A DNA stretch of 64,000 nucleotides from Prevotella sp. (lineage in GTDB: Bacteria; Bacteroidota; Bacteroidia; Bacteroidales; Bacteroidaceae), in contig JAJPYN010000019.1 in the NCBI GenBank assembly GCA_021204905.1, positions 124,001-188,000 of the forward strand, in the 5' to 3' direction. The first letter of the stretch is position 1. The number at the start of each line of letters is the position of its first letter. Below the pieces are notes generated by a model. That model saw only the letters and a program-made list of their open reading frames with translations. It was not told where the DNA came from and did no database searches. Positions 48,493-56,438 of the stretch are shown in pieces. The translations under genes were made by a program, and so were the position numbers.

Positions 48493-50652
48493 TTACTCCT
48501 CTTCGGCGAGCTCGGCCTCGTGGGCTTTGATGAGTTCGTTCTGTATGTCTGTGGGCACGAGCTCGTAGGAGGCGAAGGAGGTGGTGAAGGATGCCCGTCC
48601 GCCGGTGATGGAGCTAAGCGCTACGGAGTAGTTGGAGAGTTCCTTTTGCGGGATGCGTGCGGAGAGTTTCTGGTATCCGCTTTCTGCGTCCATGCCCATG
48701 ATTATTGCGCGGCGTCCTTGCAGGTCGCTCATCACGTCGCCCATACAGTCTGCCGGGACGAGCACCTCGAGGTTGTAGATGGGTTCGAGGATTTTCGGGC
48801 CGGCGTTCTTGAAGGCTTGTGCGAAGGCGTTGCGTGCGGCGAGCATGAACGAAAGCTCGTTGGAGTCCACCGGGTGCATCTTACCGTCGTAGACGATTAC
48901 TCTGACGTCGCGGGCATACGAGCCTGTGAGCGGTCCGCGCTCCATACGCTCCATCACGCCTTTCAGGATTGCCGGCATAAAGCGCAGATCGATAGCGCCG
49001 CCGACGACGGAGTTCATAAACACGAGCTTGCCGCCCCATTCGAGGTCGATTTCTTCCTTGCTCTTGATGTTCATCTTAAACTCCTGATTTCCAAACGTGT
49101 ACGTCGTCGGGTCGGGCATGTCGGGGGTGTAAGGCTCGATGATGAGGTGCACCTCGCCGAACTGTCCCGCGCCGCCTGACTGCTTCTTGTGGCGGTAGTC
49201 GGCACGCGCCAGTTTGGAGATTGTCTCGCGGTAAGGTATCTTCGGCTCTTCGTAAGTTACTTGTATTTTCTCGTTGTTTTCAAGCCGCCATTTCAGCGTG
49301 CGGAGGTGGAACTCGCCCTGTCCGTGCACGATGGTCTGGCGCAGCTCTTTACTTTGTTCGACAACCCACGTCGGGTCTTCCTGCCGCATCTTGACGAGCG
49401 CCGCCATCATCTTCTCCGTCTCGGATGTGCTTACGGCTTTTATTGCGCGGGAGTATTTCGAGTTGGGGTATTTGATGAAGTTGAAGCTATGGTCGGCATC
49501 CTTGGCATTGAGCGTGTTACCGGTTTTAACATCTTTCAATTTAACGGTGCAACCGATGTCGCCGGCTTTCATCTCGGGCACTTCGAAACGGTTTTGCCCG
49601 GCGCAGCAATAGAGCGTGCTGATACGTTCCTTCGAGCCGCGGTCGGCGTTGGTCATATCGTCGCCGGCGTGAATGGTGCCGCTCATCACTTTGAAATACT
49701 GCACCTCGCCGATGTGGGGCTCTACGGCTGTCTTGAAGAAGAACACCGATGTCGGCGCTTTATCGTCTGCCGGCACTTCCTCGCCTTGCGCGTCTTTCAC
49801 CACGGGCATATCCGACACGAACGGCACGACGTTGCCAAGGAACTCCATCAGACGGCGCACGCCCATATCGCGCGCGGCATCGACGCAGAACACGGGGTAC
49901 ATCGAGCGTGTTGCCAGCCCTTTGCGTATGCCTTCGCGCAGCTCGTCCTCGTTGAGCTCCTCCGTCTCGAAGAACTTCTCCATAAGCGCCTCGTCGTTCT
50001 CCGCAGCAGCCTCGACTAATGCCTTATGCAGCTCGGTGGCCCTGTCCAACTCGCCGGCGGGAATGTCCTCGATTGTCGGTTTGCCGCCCTCGGGTCCCCA
50101 CGAATATTTCTTCATCAGCAGCACGTCGATGAGCGCATTGAAATCCGGCCCCTCGTTGAGCGGATACTGCACCTGCACCACCTTGTTTCCAAAACTTTCG
50201 CGAAGCCGCTCCACGATGGTGTGGTAGTCGCACTTGTCGCTGTCGAGCTGGTTGATGAGGAAGATGACGGGCTTGCCGAGCTTCTCGGTGTAGCGGAAAT
50301 GGTTCTGCGTGCCCACCTCGGGACCGTACTGGCCGTTGATGAGGATGAGCGTCGTGTCGGTTACGTTAAGCGCGGTGATGGCTTGGCCCGCGAAATCGTC
50401 GGCGCCCGGGCAGTCGATGATGTTCAGTTTCTTGCCGTTCCATTCGCAATGGAAAACCGTCGAGAACACCGAATAGCCGTATTCATGCTCCACCGGGAAA
50501 TAGTCGCTCACGGTGTTCTGCTGCGAGATGCGCCCGCGCCGTTTGATGATGCCGCACTCGTAAAGAAGCGTCTCGGTGAGGGTCGTCTTGCCCGCACCGT
50601 CATTGCCGAGGATGGCAATATTCTTGATTTCGTTTGTCTGGTAGACCTTCAT
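48493..50652 (-). CDS. Elongation factor G paralog (EF-G2-like)
   Basis: 719 aa EF-G architecture; altered P-loop AILGNDGAGKTTL and G3 motif DCPGADDF in place of DTPGHVDF. Confidence 0.93.
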   Translation of the reverse strand: MKVYQTNEIKNIAILGNDGAGKTTLTETLLYECGIIKRRGRISQQNTVSDYFPVEHEYGYSVFSTVFHCEWNGKKLNIIDCPGADDFAGQAITALNVTDTTLILINGQYGPEVGTQNHFRYTEKLGKPVIFLINQLDSDKCDYHTIVERLRESFGNKVVQVQYPLNEGPDFNALIDVLLMKKYSWGPEGGKPTIEDIPAGELDRATELHKALVEAAAENDEALMEKFFETEELNEDELREGIRKGLATRSMYPVFCVDAARDMGVRRLMEFLGNVVPFVSDMPVVKDAQGEEVPADDKAPTSVFFFKTAVEPHIGEVQYFKVMSGTIHAGDDMTNADRGSKERISTLYCCAGQNRFEVPEMKAGDIGCTVKLKDVKTGNTLNAKDADHSFNFIKYPNSKYSRAIKAVSTSETEKMMAALVKMRQEDPTWVVEQSKELRQTIVHGQGEFHLRTLKWRLENNEKIQVTYEEPKIPYRETISKLARADYRHKKQSGGAGQFGEVHLIIEPYTPDMPDPTTYTFGNQEFKMNIKSKEEIDLEWGGKLVFMNSVVGGAIDLRFMPAILKGVMERMERGPLTGSYARDVRVIVYDGKMHPVDSNELSFMLAARNAFAQAFKNAGPKILEPIYNLEVLVPADCMGDVMSDLQGRRAIIMGMDAESGYQKLSARIPQKELSNYSVALSSITGGRASFTTSFASYELVPTDIQNELIKAHEAELAEEE

Positions 50653-50804
50653 AGATTTTATTGATTTTGTTATTTGTTAATACTTACCGAGCTGCGAATT
50701 TATCTGTTTTCGGGCAATTATCAAAGAAAAGCGGCGAAAAAGGCTGCTCACCCGCGGGGAATAACTATTTTTGCGCGGCGGTTAAAACCCTCAAAACCCT
50801 TCTC

Positions 50805-51908
50805 GTGGCAGGCCTCTACGCACATATCCCGTTTTGCACCTCGCGCTGCATCTATTGCGCCTTCTGCTCGTCGACAAAGCTTAATCTGCGCAAAAAATAT
50901 GTCGATGCGCTGCTGAAAGAATATGCCTTGCGGAAAAGCTATCTCGGCGGCGAAAAAATCGAAACCATCTACCTCGGCGGAGGCACGCCAAGCGTACTAA
51001 ACACAAGCGATCTGGCGCGTTTGCTCGATGCTTTTTCAAAGGATGCCGATGCCGAAGAAATCACCGTCGAATGCAACCCCGACGACATCTCGCGCAATTT
51101 TGCGAAAGAGCTTGCGGCAATGGGCGTGAACCGCGTGTCGACGGGCATTCAGACATTCTCGCCCGAGCGGTTGCGCTTCCTTCGCCGGCGGCACACGGCG
51201 GAACAAGCAATTGCCGCGGTCGGCTTTTTGCGCGAAGCAGGCATTGAAAATATCAGTATCGACTTGATGTTCGGCTTCCCCGGACAGACTGTTAACGAAT
51301 GGCTGTGCGATGTGAAAAAGGCTGTCGAACTCGCGCCCGAACATATCTCCGCCTATTGCCTGTCCATCGAACCCGGCACGCCCTTGCACGCGATGTTAGT
51401 TCGCGGCGAATTAAACGAAGCAGACGATGAATCTTGCCGCGAGATGTACTATTTGCTTAGCGACATAGTAGCAACTAAGACCTTCGAACACTACGAAATC
51501 AGTAACTTCTGCCGGCCGGGCTTCCGCGCCAAGCACAACAGCGGTTACTGGCACGGCGCGCGCTACCTCGGGCTCGGCGCTGCGGCACATTCCTACGACG
51601 GCCGCTCGCGCCAATGGAACACGAGCAACATTGAGGCTTACATCGACAGCATCGAGCGCGGACTATTGCCTTTCGAGCGCGAAGTATTATCCGCCGACGA
51701 GCGTTATAACGATCTGATTACCACCGCTTTACGCACCTCCGACGGCATCGCCCTCGACAATGATTTTTACGGCCGGGATTACCTCCTTTCGCAAGCCCGA
51801 CCATTGCTTGCCCGCGGCCTGCTCGAAGTAATCGACAATCGATTGCGCCTGACGCGCGAAGCCCTCTTCACTTCCGACAGCGTCCTCGCCGAACTGGTTA
51901 AGGTGTGA
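50805..51908 (+). CDS. hemW: Radical SAM protein HemW (coproporphyrinogen III oxidase-like)
   Basis: GLYAHIPFCTSRCIYCAFCS; YLGGGTPSVL; HYEISNFCRPGF; GTG start inferred after TATTTTTG (50766-50773). Confidence 0.92.
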   Translation: MAGLYAHIPFCTSRCIYCAFCSSTKLNLRKKYVDALLKEYALRKSYLGGEKIETIYLGGGTPSVLNTSDLARLLDAFSKDADAEEITVECNPDDISRNFAKELAAMGVNRVSTGIQTFSPERLRFLRRRHTAEQAIAAVGFLREAGIENISIDLMFGFPGQTVNEWLCDVKKAVELAPEHISAYCLSIEPGTPLHAMLVRGELNEADDESCREMYYLLSDIVATKTFEHYEISNFCRPGFRAKHNSGYWHGARYLGLGAAAHSYDGRSRQWNTSNIEAYIDSIERGLLPFEREVLSADERYNDLITTALRTSDGIALDNDFYGRDYLLSQARPLLARGLLEVIDNRLRLTREALFTSDSVLAELVKV

Positions 51909-51915
51909 GCGGCGG

Positions 51916-52371
51916 CTATCGCTCGAGGTCGCGCAACAACGCCGTGCACCCTGCGGCGCAATCGGCCCACGCGGCATCGAAATCGCCGGTGTACCACGGG
52001 TCGGCAATGTCGCGCGGGTGGTTTGTGTAGTCGAGCAAGAGCCTGATTTTCCCGTCGGGGTCGCCCCCGCAGATACGCCGCATCTGGCGCAGGTTACTGC
52101 CGTCCATACCGATGATTAAATCGTAATAATCATAGTCCGCACGGGTGAGTTGCCGCGCCTGTCTGCTCCCGCAAGCCACACCGTGCTCGGCCAATTTCCT
52201 TCGCGCCGGCGGATAGACGGGGTTGCCCGTCTCCTCGGTGCTCGTGGCGGCCGACGCTATCTCGAACTCTGCGGCGCGCCCGGCCTGCAACGCCAAATGT
52301 TTCATTATAAACTCCGCCATCGGACTGCGGCAGATGTTTCCATGGCATACAAATAAAATTTTCGTCTTCAT
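51916..52371 (-). CDS. Low molecular weight protein-tyrosine phosphatase
   Basis: ILFVCHGNICRSPMAEFI; C-terminal DIADPWYTGDFDAAW. Confidence 0.96.
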   Translation of the reverse strand: MKTKILFVCHGNICRSPMAEFIMKHLALQAGRAAEFEIASAATSTEETGNPVYPPARRKLAEHGVACGSRQARQLTRADYDYYDLIIGMDGSNLRQMRRICGGDPDGKIRLLLDYTNHPRDIADPWYTGDFDAAWADCAAGCTALLRDLER

Positions 52372-52423
52372 AAATCGGCGGCAAAGTTAGCCTTTTAGCC
52401 GGCACCGCCAACGAAAACGGCGA

Positions 52424-53401
52424 TTAATTTCGCGCGGCATGCTTCCTTCCTGCGGCGATGAGCTCGACGGCGTTCACCGTGTTTTGCCAAAGGATGTAGC
52501 AGCCCGGACCGACCGCCGCGAGGGGATGAAGGAAGACGGTGGCTATCCAGATCGACGTGGCGGTGTTCTTCTGGCCGAGCGCCTGACCGCAGTCGACAGC
52601 CTTGCCCAGATGGCGCCCCACGAAGCGGCCGACGGCGAACTGGATGAGGCATACGGCGAGGCTCAGCAGCGCGATGGTGATCAGGATATGAATGGGTATG
52701 GCGCCGAGCGAATCGGCAATATTTTTCGCCGTGGTGCCCGAAACAATGATGAGCGAGCAGCCCCAGAGATAATAACTCAAATCAGGCACGCCGGCGATAA
52801 TCCGGTGCAGGCGCGGCCAACAGTGTTTTAAGGCGAAGGCCAGCGCCATCGGCAGAAGCAGCACGCAACTGACGCGCCACAGGATGCGCACGAACAGCGG
52901 TCCGAACGAGAGCACCTCGCCGGCGCTCCCCGCAGGCAACATCGGCAGGAAGAGCGAGATGACCAGCGCGGAAAAGATGTTCGACAAGAAGGTGAACGAC
53001 GTGCTTTCCTCCAAGCTGCCGCCGAGCTTGGCCGTAACCACCGGTGCCGCCGCGGCGCACGGGCTCACCACGCAGACGAGCATCGACTCGAGCAGGATCA
53101 AGCCGCCGCCGCTGACGTTCATGCTGCGCACCACCCACACGAGCAGTACCGCGAACGCCAGTTGCACTAGCGCCGCCCAGAGGTGCCACACCACGGGCAG
53201 CAGTTTGCGGAAATCGACGCGGCAGAAGGTGGTGAACAGCACGAGCGACATGCACACGGGCAGCACGTTATTGTTGTGCGGGGCGTACCACGCGGCAACG
53301 CCCTCGAGCGCGCGCACGTTGTGAAACAGCAGGAACACCGCCACGCCGCACGCCATCGCCGCGGGCAGCATCCAGTCGCCTATCAACCGCTTCATCCTCA
53401 T
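52424..53401 (-). CDS. Bile acid:sodium symporter (BASS)-like transporter
   Basis: Polytopic 325 aa; VVSPCAAAAPVVTAKLGGSLEESTSFTFLSNI; GQALGQKNTATSIWI. Confidence 0.82.
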   Translation of the reverse strand: MRMKRLIGDWMLPAAMACGVAVFLLFHNVRALEGVAAWYAPHNNNVLPVCMSLVLFTTFCRVDFRKLLPVVWHLWAALVQLAFAVLLVWVVRSMNVSGGGLILLESMLVCVVSPCAAAAPVVTAKLGGSLEESTSFTFLSNIFSALVISLFLPMLPAGSAGEVLSFGPLFVRILWRVSCVLLLPMALAFALKHCWPRLHRIIAGVPDLSYYLWGCSLIIVSGTTAKNIADSLGAIPIHILITIALLSLAVCLIQFAVGRFVGRHLGKAVDCGQALGQKNTATSIWIATVFLHPLAAVGPGCYILWQNTVNAVELIAAGRKHAARN

Positions 53402-53433
53402 CGCCTTAACGCTTTCGAAAAAGATTCTTCTTG

Positions 53434-53441
53434 CAAAGTTA
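53434..53441 (-). promoter_or_regulatory. Putative -7 element of the BASS-like gene
   Basis: Reverse-strand TAACTTTG. Confidence 0.45.
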
Positions 53442-53470
53442 ACACATTGAACCGACTTTCGCGAAGAAAG

Positions 53471-53545
53471 AAGAAAAAAGTTTATCTTAGTTGCTACTGT
53501 AATGCGGCTCAGTTGTGCGGCGAGAGTATCAGCCTTAGTTGTCCG
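53471..53545. repeat. Copy of the dispersed TTAGTTGCTACT element
   Basis: AAGAAAAAAGTTTATCTTAGTTGCTACTGTAATGCGGCTCAGTTGTGCGGCGAGAGTATCAGCCTTAGTTGTCCGG. Confidence 0.93.
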
Positions 53546-53635
53546 GTTCGTTTCAACTTCATTCGGTTCGTTTCAACTTCATTTCAATTTCATTTCAACT
53601 TCAATTCAACTTCATTTCAACTTCAATTCATTTTT
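53542..53635. repeat. Simple tandem array of GTTCGTTTCAACTTCA / TTTCAACTTCAA units
   Basis: CGGTTCGTTTCAACTTCATT CGGTTCGTTTCAACTTCATTTCAATTTCATTTCAACTTCAATTCAACTTCATTTCAACTTCAATTC. Confidence 0.93.
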
Positions 53636-53742
53636 TTGACAACCCAAAGGTGTTAACGGCACTTTGAAAAAAGTTTAACGTCGGGCTTCGCGCAGTTTAT
53701 ATTCCGCCGATTTTTCTTATTTTTGCCGCAAACAACAACGAA

Positions 53743-54546
53743 ATGTTCTCTTTCATCTCTTTCGGCAGCGGCAGCAGCGGCAATTGCTACTACCTTTTCA
53801 ACGAGCAGGGCGGGCTGTTCATCGACGCGGGCATGAGCCTCAAAGCTGTCAAGAAGCATTCCGCGGCGGCGAACATCAACCTCTCTGCGGCGCGGTTTAT
53901 CCTTGTTACTCACGACCACGCCGACCACGTGAAATATGTCGGTCAGCTGAGCAATGTGTTCGGGCTGCCGGTGTACGCCACGCCGACTGTTCACGAGCAC
54001 ATCGACAAGAACTATGTGGTGAAGCAAAAGGTGGACCGTCAGCGGCGGATGAACATCACTACGGGCGAGCCTTTCGAGTTGCTCGGCATGCGCATTAACA
54101 CCGTCATCGTGCCGCACGACAGCAGCGAGAATATCGGCTATAAGATTGAATATGAGGGCGTTACGTTTGTCCTTCTCACCGACATCGGGCATGTTACGCC
54201 GGAGATGGAGAGGCTCATCGGCGAGGCTAATTATCTCGTCATCGAGGCCAATCACGAGGTGGAGAAGCTCAAGCAAGGGCGCTATCCCGAGATGCTCAAA
54301 CGGCGCATCCTCTCCGATGTGGGCCACCTGAGCAACCACGACTGCGGGCAGACCATCGCGCGGTGCGGTACGCCGAAGTTGAAGCACGTGTGGCTGTGCC
54401 ATCTGAGTTACGACAACAACGACCCGGAGCTGGCGCGCTACACCGTTGAGGGCGTGCTGCGCGAATACGGCATTGCGCCGGGCAAGGACTTCGTACTCGA
54501 CATTCTCAAACGCCGTTCGCCCAGCGCGGTTACGCTGATGGATTAG
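53743..54546 (+). CDS. MBL-fold metallo-hydrolase (YycJ/WalJ-like)
   Basis: SFISFGSGSSGNCYYLFNEQGGLFIDAGMS; VTHDHADHVKYV; CHLSYDNND. Confidence 0.93.
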   Translation: MFSFISFGSGSSGNCYYLFNEQGGLFIDAGMSLKAVKKHSAAANINLSAARFILVTHDHADHVKYVGQLSNVFGLPVYATPTVHEHIDKNYVVKQKVDRQRRMNITTGEPFELLGMRINTVIVPHDSSENIGYKIEYEGVTFVLLTDIGHVTPEMERLIGEANYLVIEANHEVEKLKQGRYPEMLKRRILSDVGHLSNHDCGQTIARCGTPKLKHVWLCHLSYDNNDPELARYTVEGVLREYGIAPGKDFVLDILKRRSPSAVTLMD

Positions 54547-54570
54547 TAGCTACTAAGATAAACTTTTTTC
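54543..54570. repeat. Short copy of the dispersed element overlapping a stop codon
   Basis: TTAGTAGCTACTAA (14-nt perfect palindrome) followed by GATAAACTTTTTTC. Confidence 0.85.
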
Positions 54571-54592
54571 GAAAAAACACTCGGCGACTACG

Positions 54593-55447
54593 ATGCGTGC
54601 CTGCGCGAAAATCAACCTCGGCCTGAACGTTGTAGAACGCCGCAACGACGGTTTCCACAACATCGAGACGGTGTTCCTGCCCGTCCCGCTCTTCGACACG
54701 CTCGACATCGGCGACGACGCTTCGCCCGGCATCCCTTGCCTGCTCGACATCACCGGCGACGCCATTGATTGCGACAAGAAAAAGAACCTCGTTGTCCGCG
54801 CTTACGACCTTCTCGCGCAAGATTTTTCTTTGCCGAAAGTAACCGTTACGCTCAACAAGCGCATCCCCGCCGGTGCGGGCCTCGGAGGGGGCTCGAGCGA
54901 TGCCGCCGCCACCTTGCGCTTGCTTAACGAACATCTTTCGCTCGGTTTGACCGTGAAACAAACGGAGCGTTATGCCGCCGCGCTCGGTGCCGACTGCCCG
55001 TTCTTCGTAAGGTCGCAAACGGCGTACGCGGAAGGCATCGGCGACAAACTGTACGTCATCCCCGGCATTCGCAACAAGCTCTGCGGACTGCGCATGGCCA
55101 TAGTCAAACCGCCGGTCAGTGTCTCAACGCGCGAGGCCTACGCCGCCATCACGCCGCGCCGCCCGGCACGCCATTGCCTTGACATCGTGATGCAGCCTGT
55201 TGAGACGTGGCGCGATTTACTTATTAACGATTTCGAAGAGCCTGTCTTCGCGCGGCATGGCGAGCTGTCAGAGATTAAGACGACGCTCTACCGCCTCGGC
55301 GCCGTTTACGCCTCGATGACCGGTTCGGGCAGCGCCATCTACGCCTTTTTCCCGACAAGCAGCAGCATCGGCAAACTGCAATTGCGCCGCATCTTCCCGG
55401 AGTGCTTCGCCACGATGGTGAGCATCCGCCGCGACGCCGAAATTTGA
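54593..55447 (+). CDS. ispE: 4-diphosphocytidyl-2-C-methyl-D-erythritol kinase
   Basis: ACAKINLGLNVVERRNDGFHNIETVF; PAGAGLGGGSSDAAATLRLLN. Confidence 0.96.
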   Translation: MRACAKINLGLNVVERRNDGFHNIETVFLPVPLFDTLDIGDDASPGIPCLLDITGDAIDCDKKKNLVVRAYDLLAQDFSLPKVTVTLNKRIPAGAGLGGGSSDAAATLRLLNEHLSLGLTVKQTERYAAALGADCPFFVRSQTAYAEGIGDKLYVIPGIRNKLCGLRMAIVKPPVSVSTREAYAAITPRRPARHCLDIVMQPVETWRDLLINDFEEPVFARHGELSEIKTTLYRLGAVYASMTGSGSAIYAFFPTSSSIGKLQLRRIFPECFATMVSIRRDAEI

Positions 55448-55453
55448 ATTTTT

Positions 55454-55972
55454 ATGGACAACAAAAACGAGCTTTTTCCTATTGTCGACGCCGAGGGCAC
55501 CGTTGTGGGCAGCATAACGCGCGGCGAGGCTCACGGCGGCGGCAAGGCGCTTCACCCCGTGGTGCATCTTCACGTTTTCAACAGTCGCGGCGAGCTGTTT
55601 TTGCAGAAGCGTCCGGCGTGGAAAGATGTGCAGCCCGGCAAGTGGGACACGGCCTGCGGAGGGCATGTCGACTATGGCGAGACGGCGGAAGAGGCGTTGC
55701 TGCGCGAGGCTGTCGAGGAGCTTGGCATCAGCGGGTTCCGCGCGCGGTTTCTCGGCAAATATGTTTACGAAAGCGCGAACGAGAAGGAGCTTGTTTACGT
55801 CAACGCCACCCTCTTCGACGGACCTGTGAAGCCTGACCCTGACGAGCTCGACGGCGGCCGCTTTTGGACTAAGGACGAGATTGCCGCGGCCATCGGCACA
55901 AACATCCTCACGCCTAATTTCGAGAGCGAGTACGCGCGGTTTTTCGGGTCAGGCAACGGGCAACTGAGTTGA
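55454..55972 (+). CDS. NUDIX hydrolase
   Basis: GHVDYGETAEEALLREAVEELGI (Nudix box). Confidence 0.94.
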   Translation: MDNKNELFPIVDAEGTVVGSITRGEAHGGGKALHPVVHLHVFNSRGELFLQKRPAWKDVQPGKWDTACGGHVDYGETAEEALLREAVEELGISGFRARFLGKYVYESANEKELVYVNATLFDGPVKPDPDELDGGRFWTKDEIAAAIGTNILTPNFESEYARFFGSGNGQLS

Positions 55973-56040
55973 GAGGCCGGCAGCCCGGGGCAATTGACAA
56001 CTATGGGACTAACAAAAACGAGCCACACCGGAGAATTTGG

Positions 56041-56195
56041 TATGGTTCGTTTCGTTTCAATTCGATTCGTTTCGTTTCAATTCGATTCGTTTCGATTAAC
56101 CTTTCGTTTCAATTCGATTAACGTTTCGTTTCGGTTAAACTTTCGTTTCAATTCGATTAACGTTTCGTTTCGGTTAACCTTTCGTTTAAATTCCT
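56041..56195. repeat. Tandem array of GTTTCGTTTCAATTCGATT units with a 39-bp higher-order period
   Basis: CTTTCGTTTCAATTCGATTAACGTTTCGTTTCGGTTAA[A/C] at 56101-56139 and 56140-56178; shorter GTTTCGTTTCAATTCGATTC units upstream. Confidence 0.95.
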
Positions 56196-56207
56196 TTTGA
56201 AAAGGAG

Positions 56208-56281
56208 TAGCGCGGGGGGGCCACGATCCCTCGACCTCCGGATTATGAATCCGACGCTCTAACCAGCTGAGCTACCGCGCC
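56208..56281 (-). tRNA. tRNA-Met (CAT)
   Basis: Reverse strand: GGCGCGGTAGCTCAGCTGGTTAGAGCGTCGGATTCATAATCCGGAGGTCGAGGGATCGTGGCCCCCCCGCGCTA; anticodon CAT; unusual T-arm. Confidence 0.9.
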
Positions 56282-56310
56282 AAAGGGTGCGTTTTTTGCG
56301 AACGCGGATG

Positions 56311-56342
56311 CAAAGGTAACTTGTGAGGAGCGATTTTGCAAG
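56311..56342 (-). promoter_or_regulatory. Putative promoter of tRNA-Met
   Basis: Reverse-strand TACCTTTG (56311-56318) with a TTTG-like CTTG at about 20 nt. Confidence 0.5.
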
Positions 56343-56373
56343 AAACCGGCGCACTTTTTTCCGCGGCCAATCA

Positions 56374-56405
56374 TTTGCCGGTGTGTGGGGAAAGTTTTAC
56401 TTTTG
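56374..56405 (+). promoter_or_regulatory. Putative promoter of the PBP1A gene
   Basis: TTTG (56374-56377), 20 nt, TACTTTTG (56398-56405). Confidence 0.65.
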
Positions 56406-56438
56406 CATAACGTGCGCGGCGCGGTATTTCTTTCAGCT

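Noticed and set aside
53775-53800. AATTGCTACTACC in the MBL-fold gene as another dispersed-element copy
   Set aside because: Encodes the conserved SGNCYYL motif of the family; a short coincidental match with no flanking similarity.
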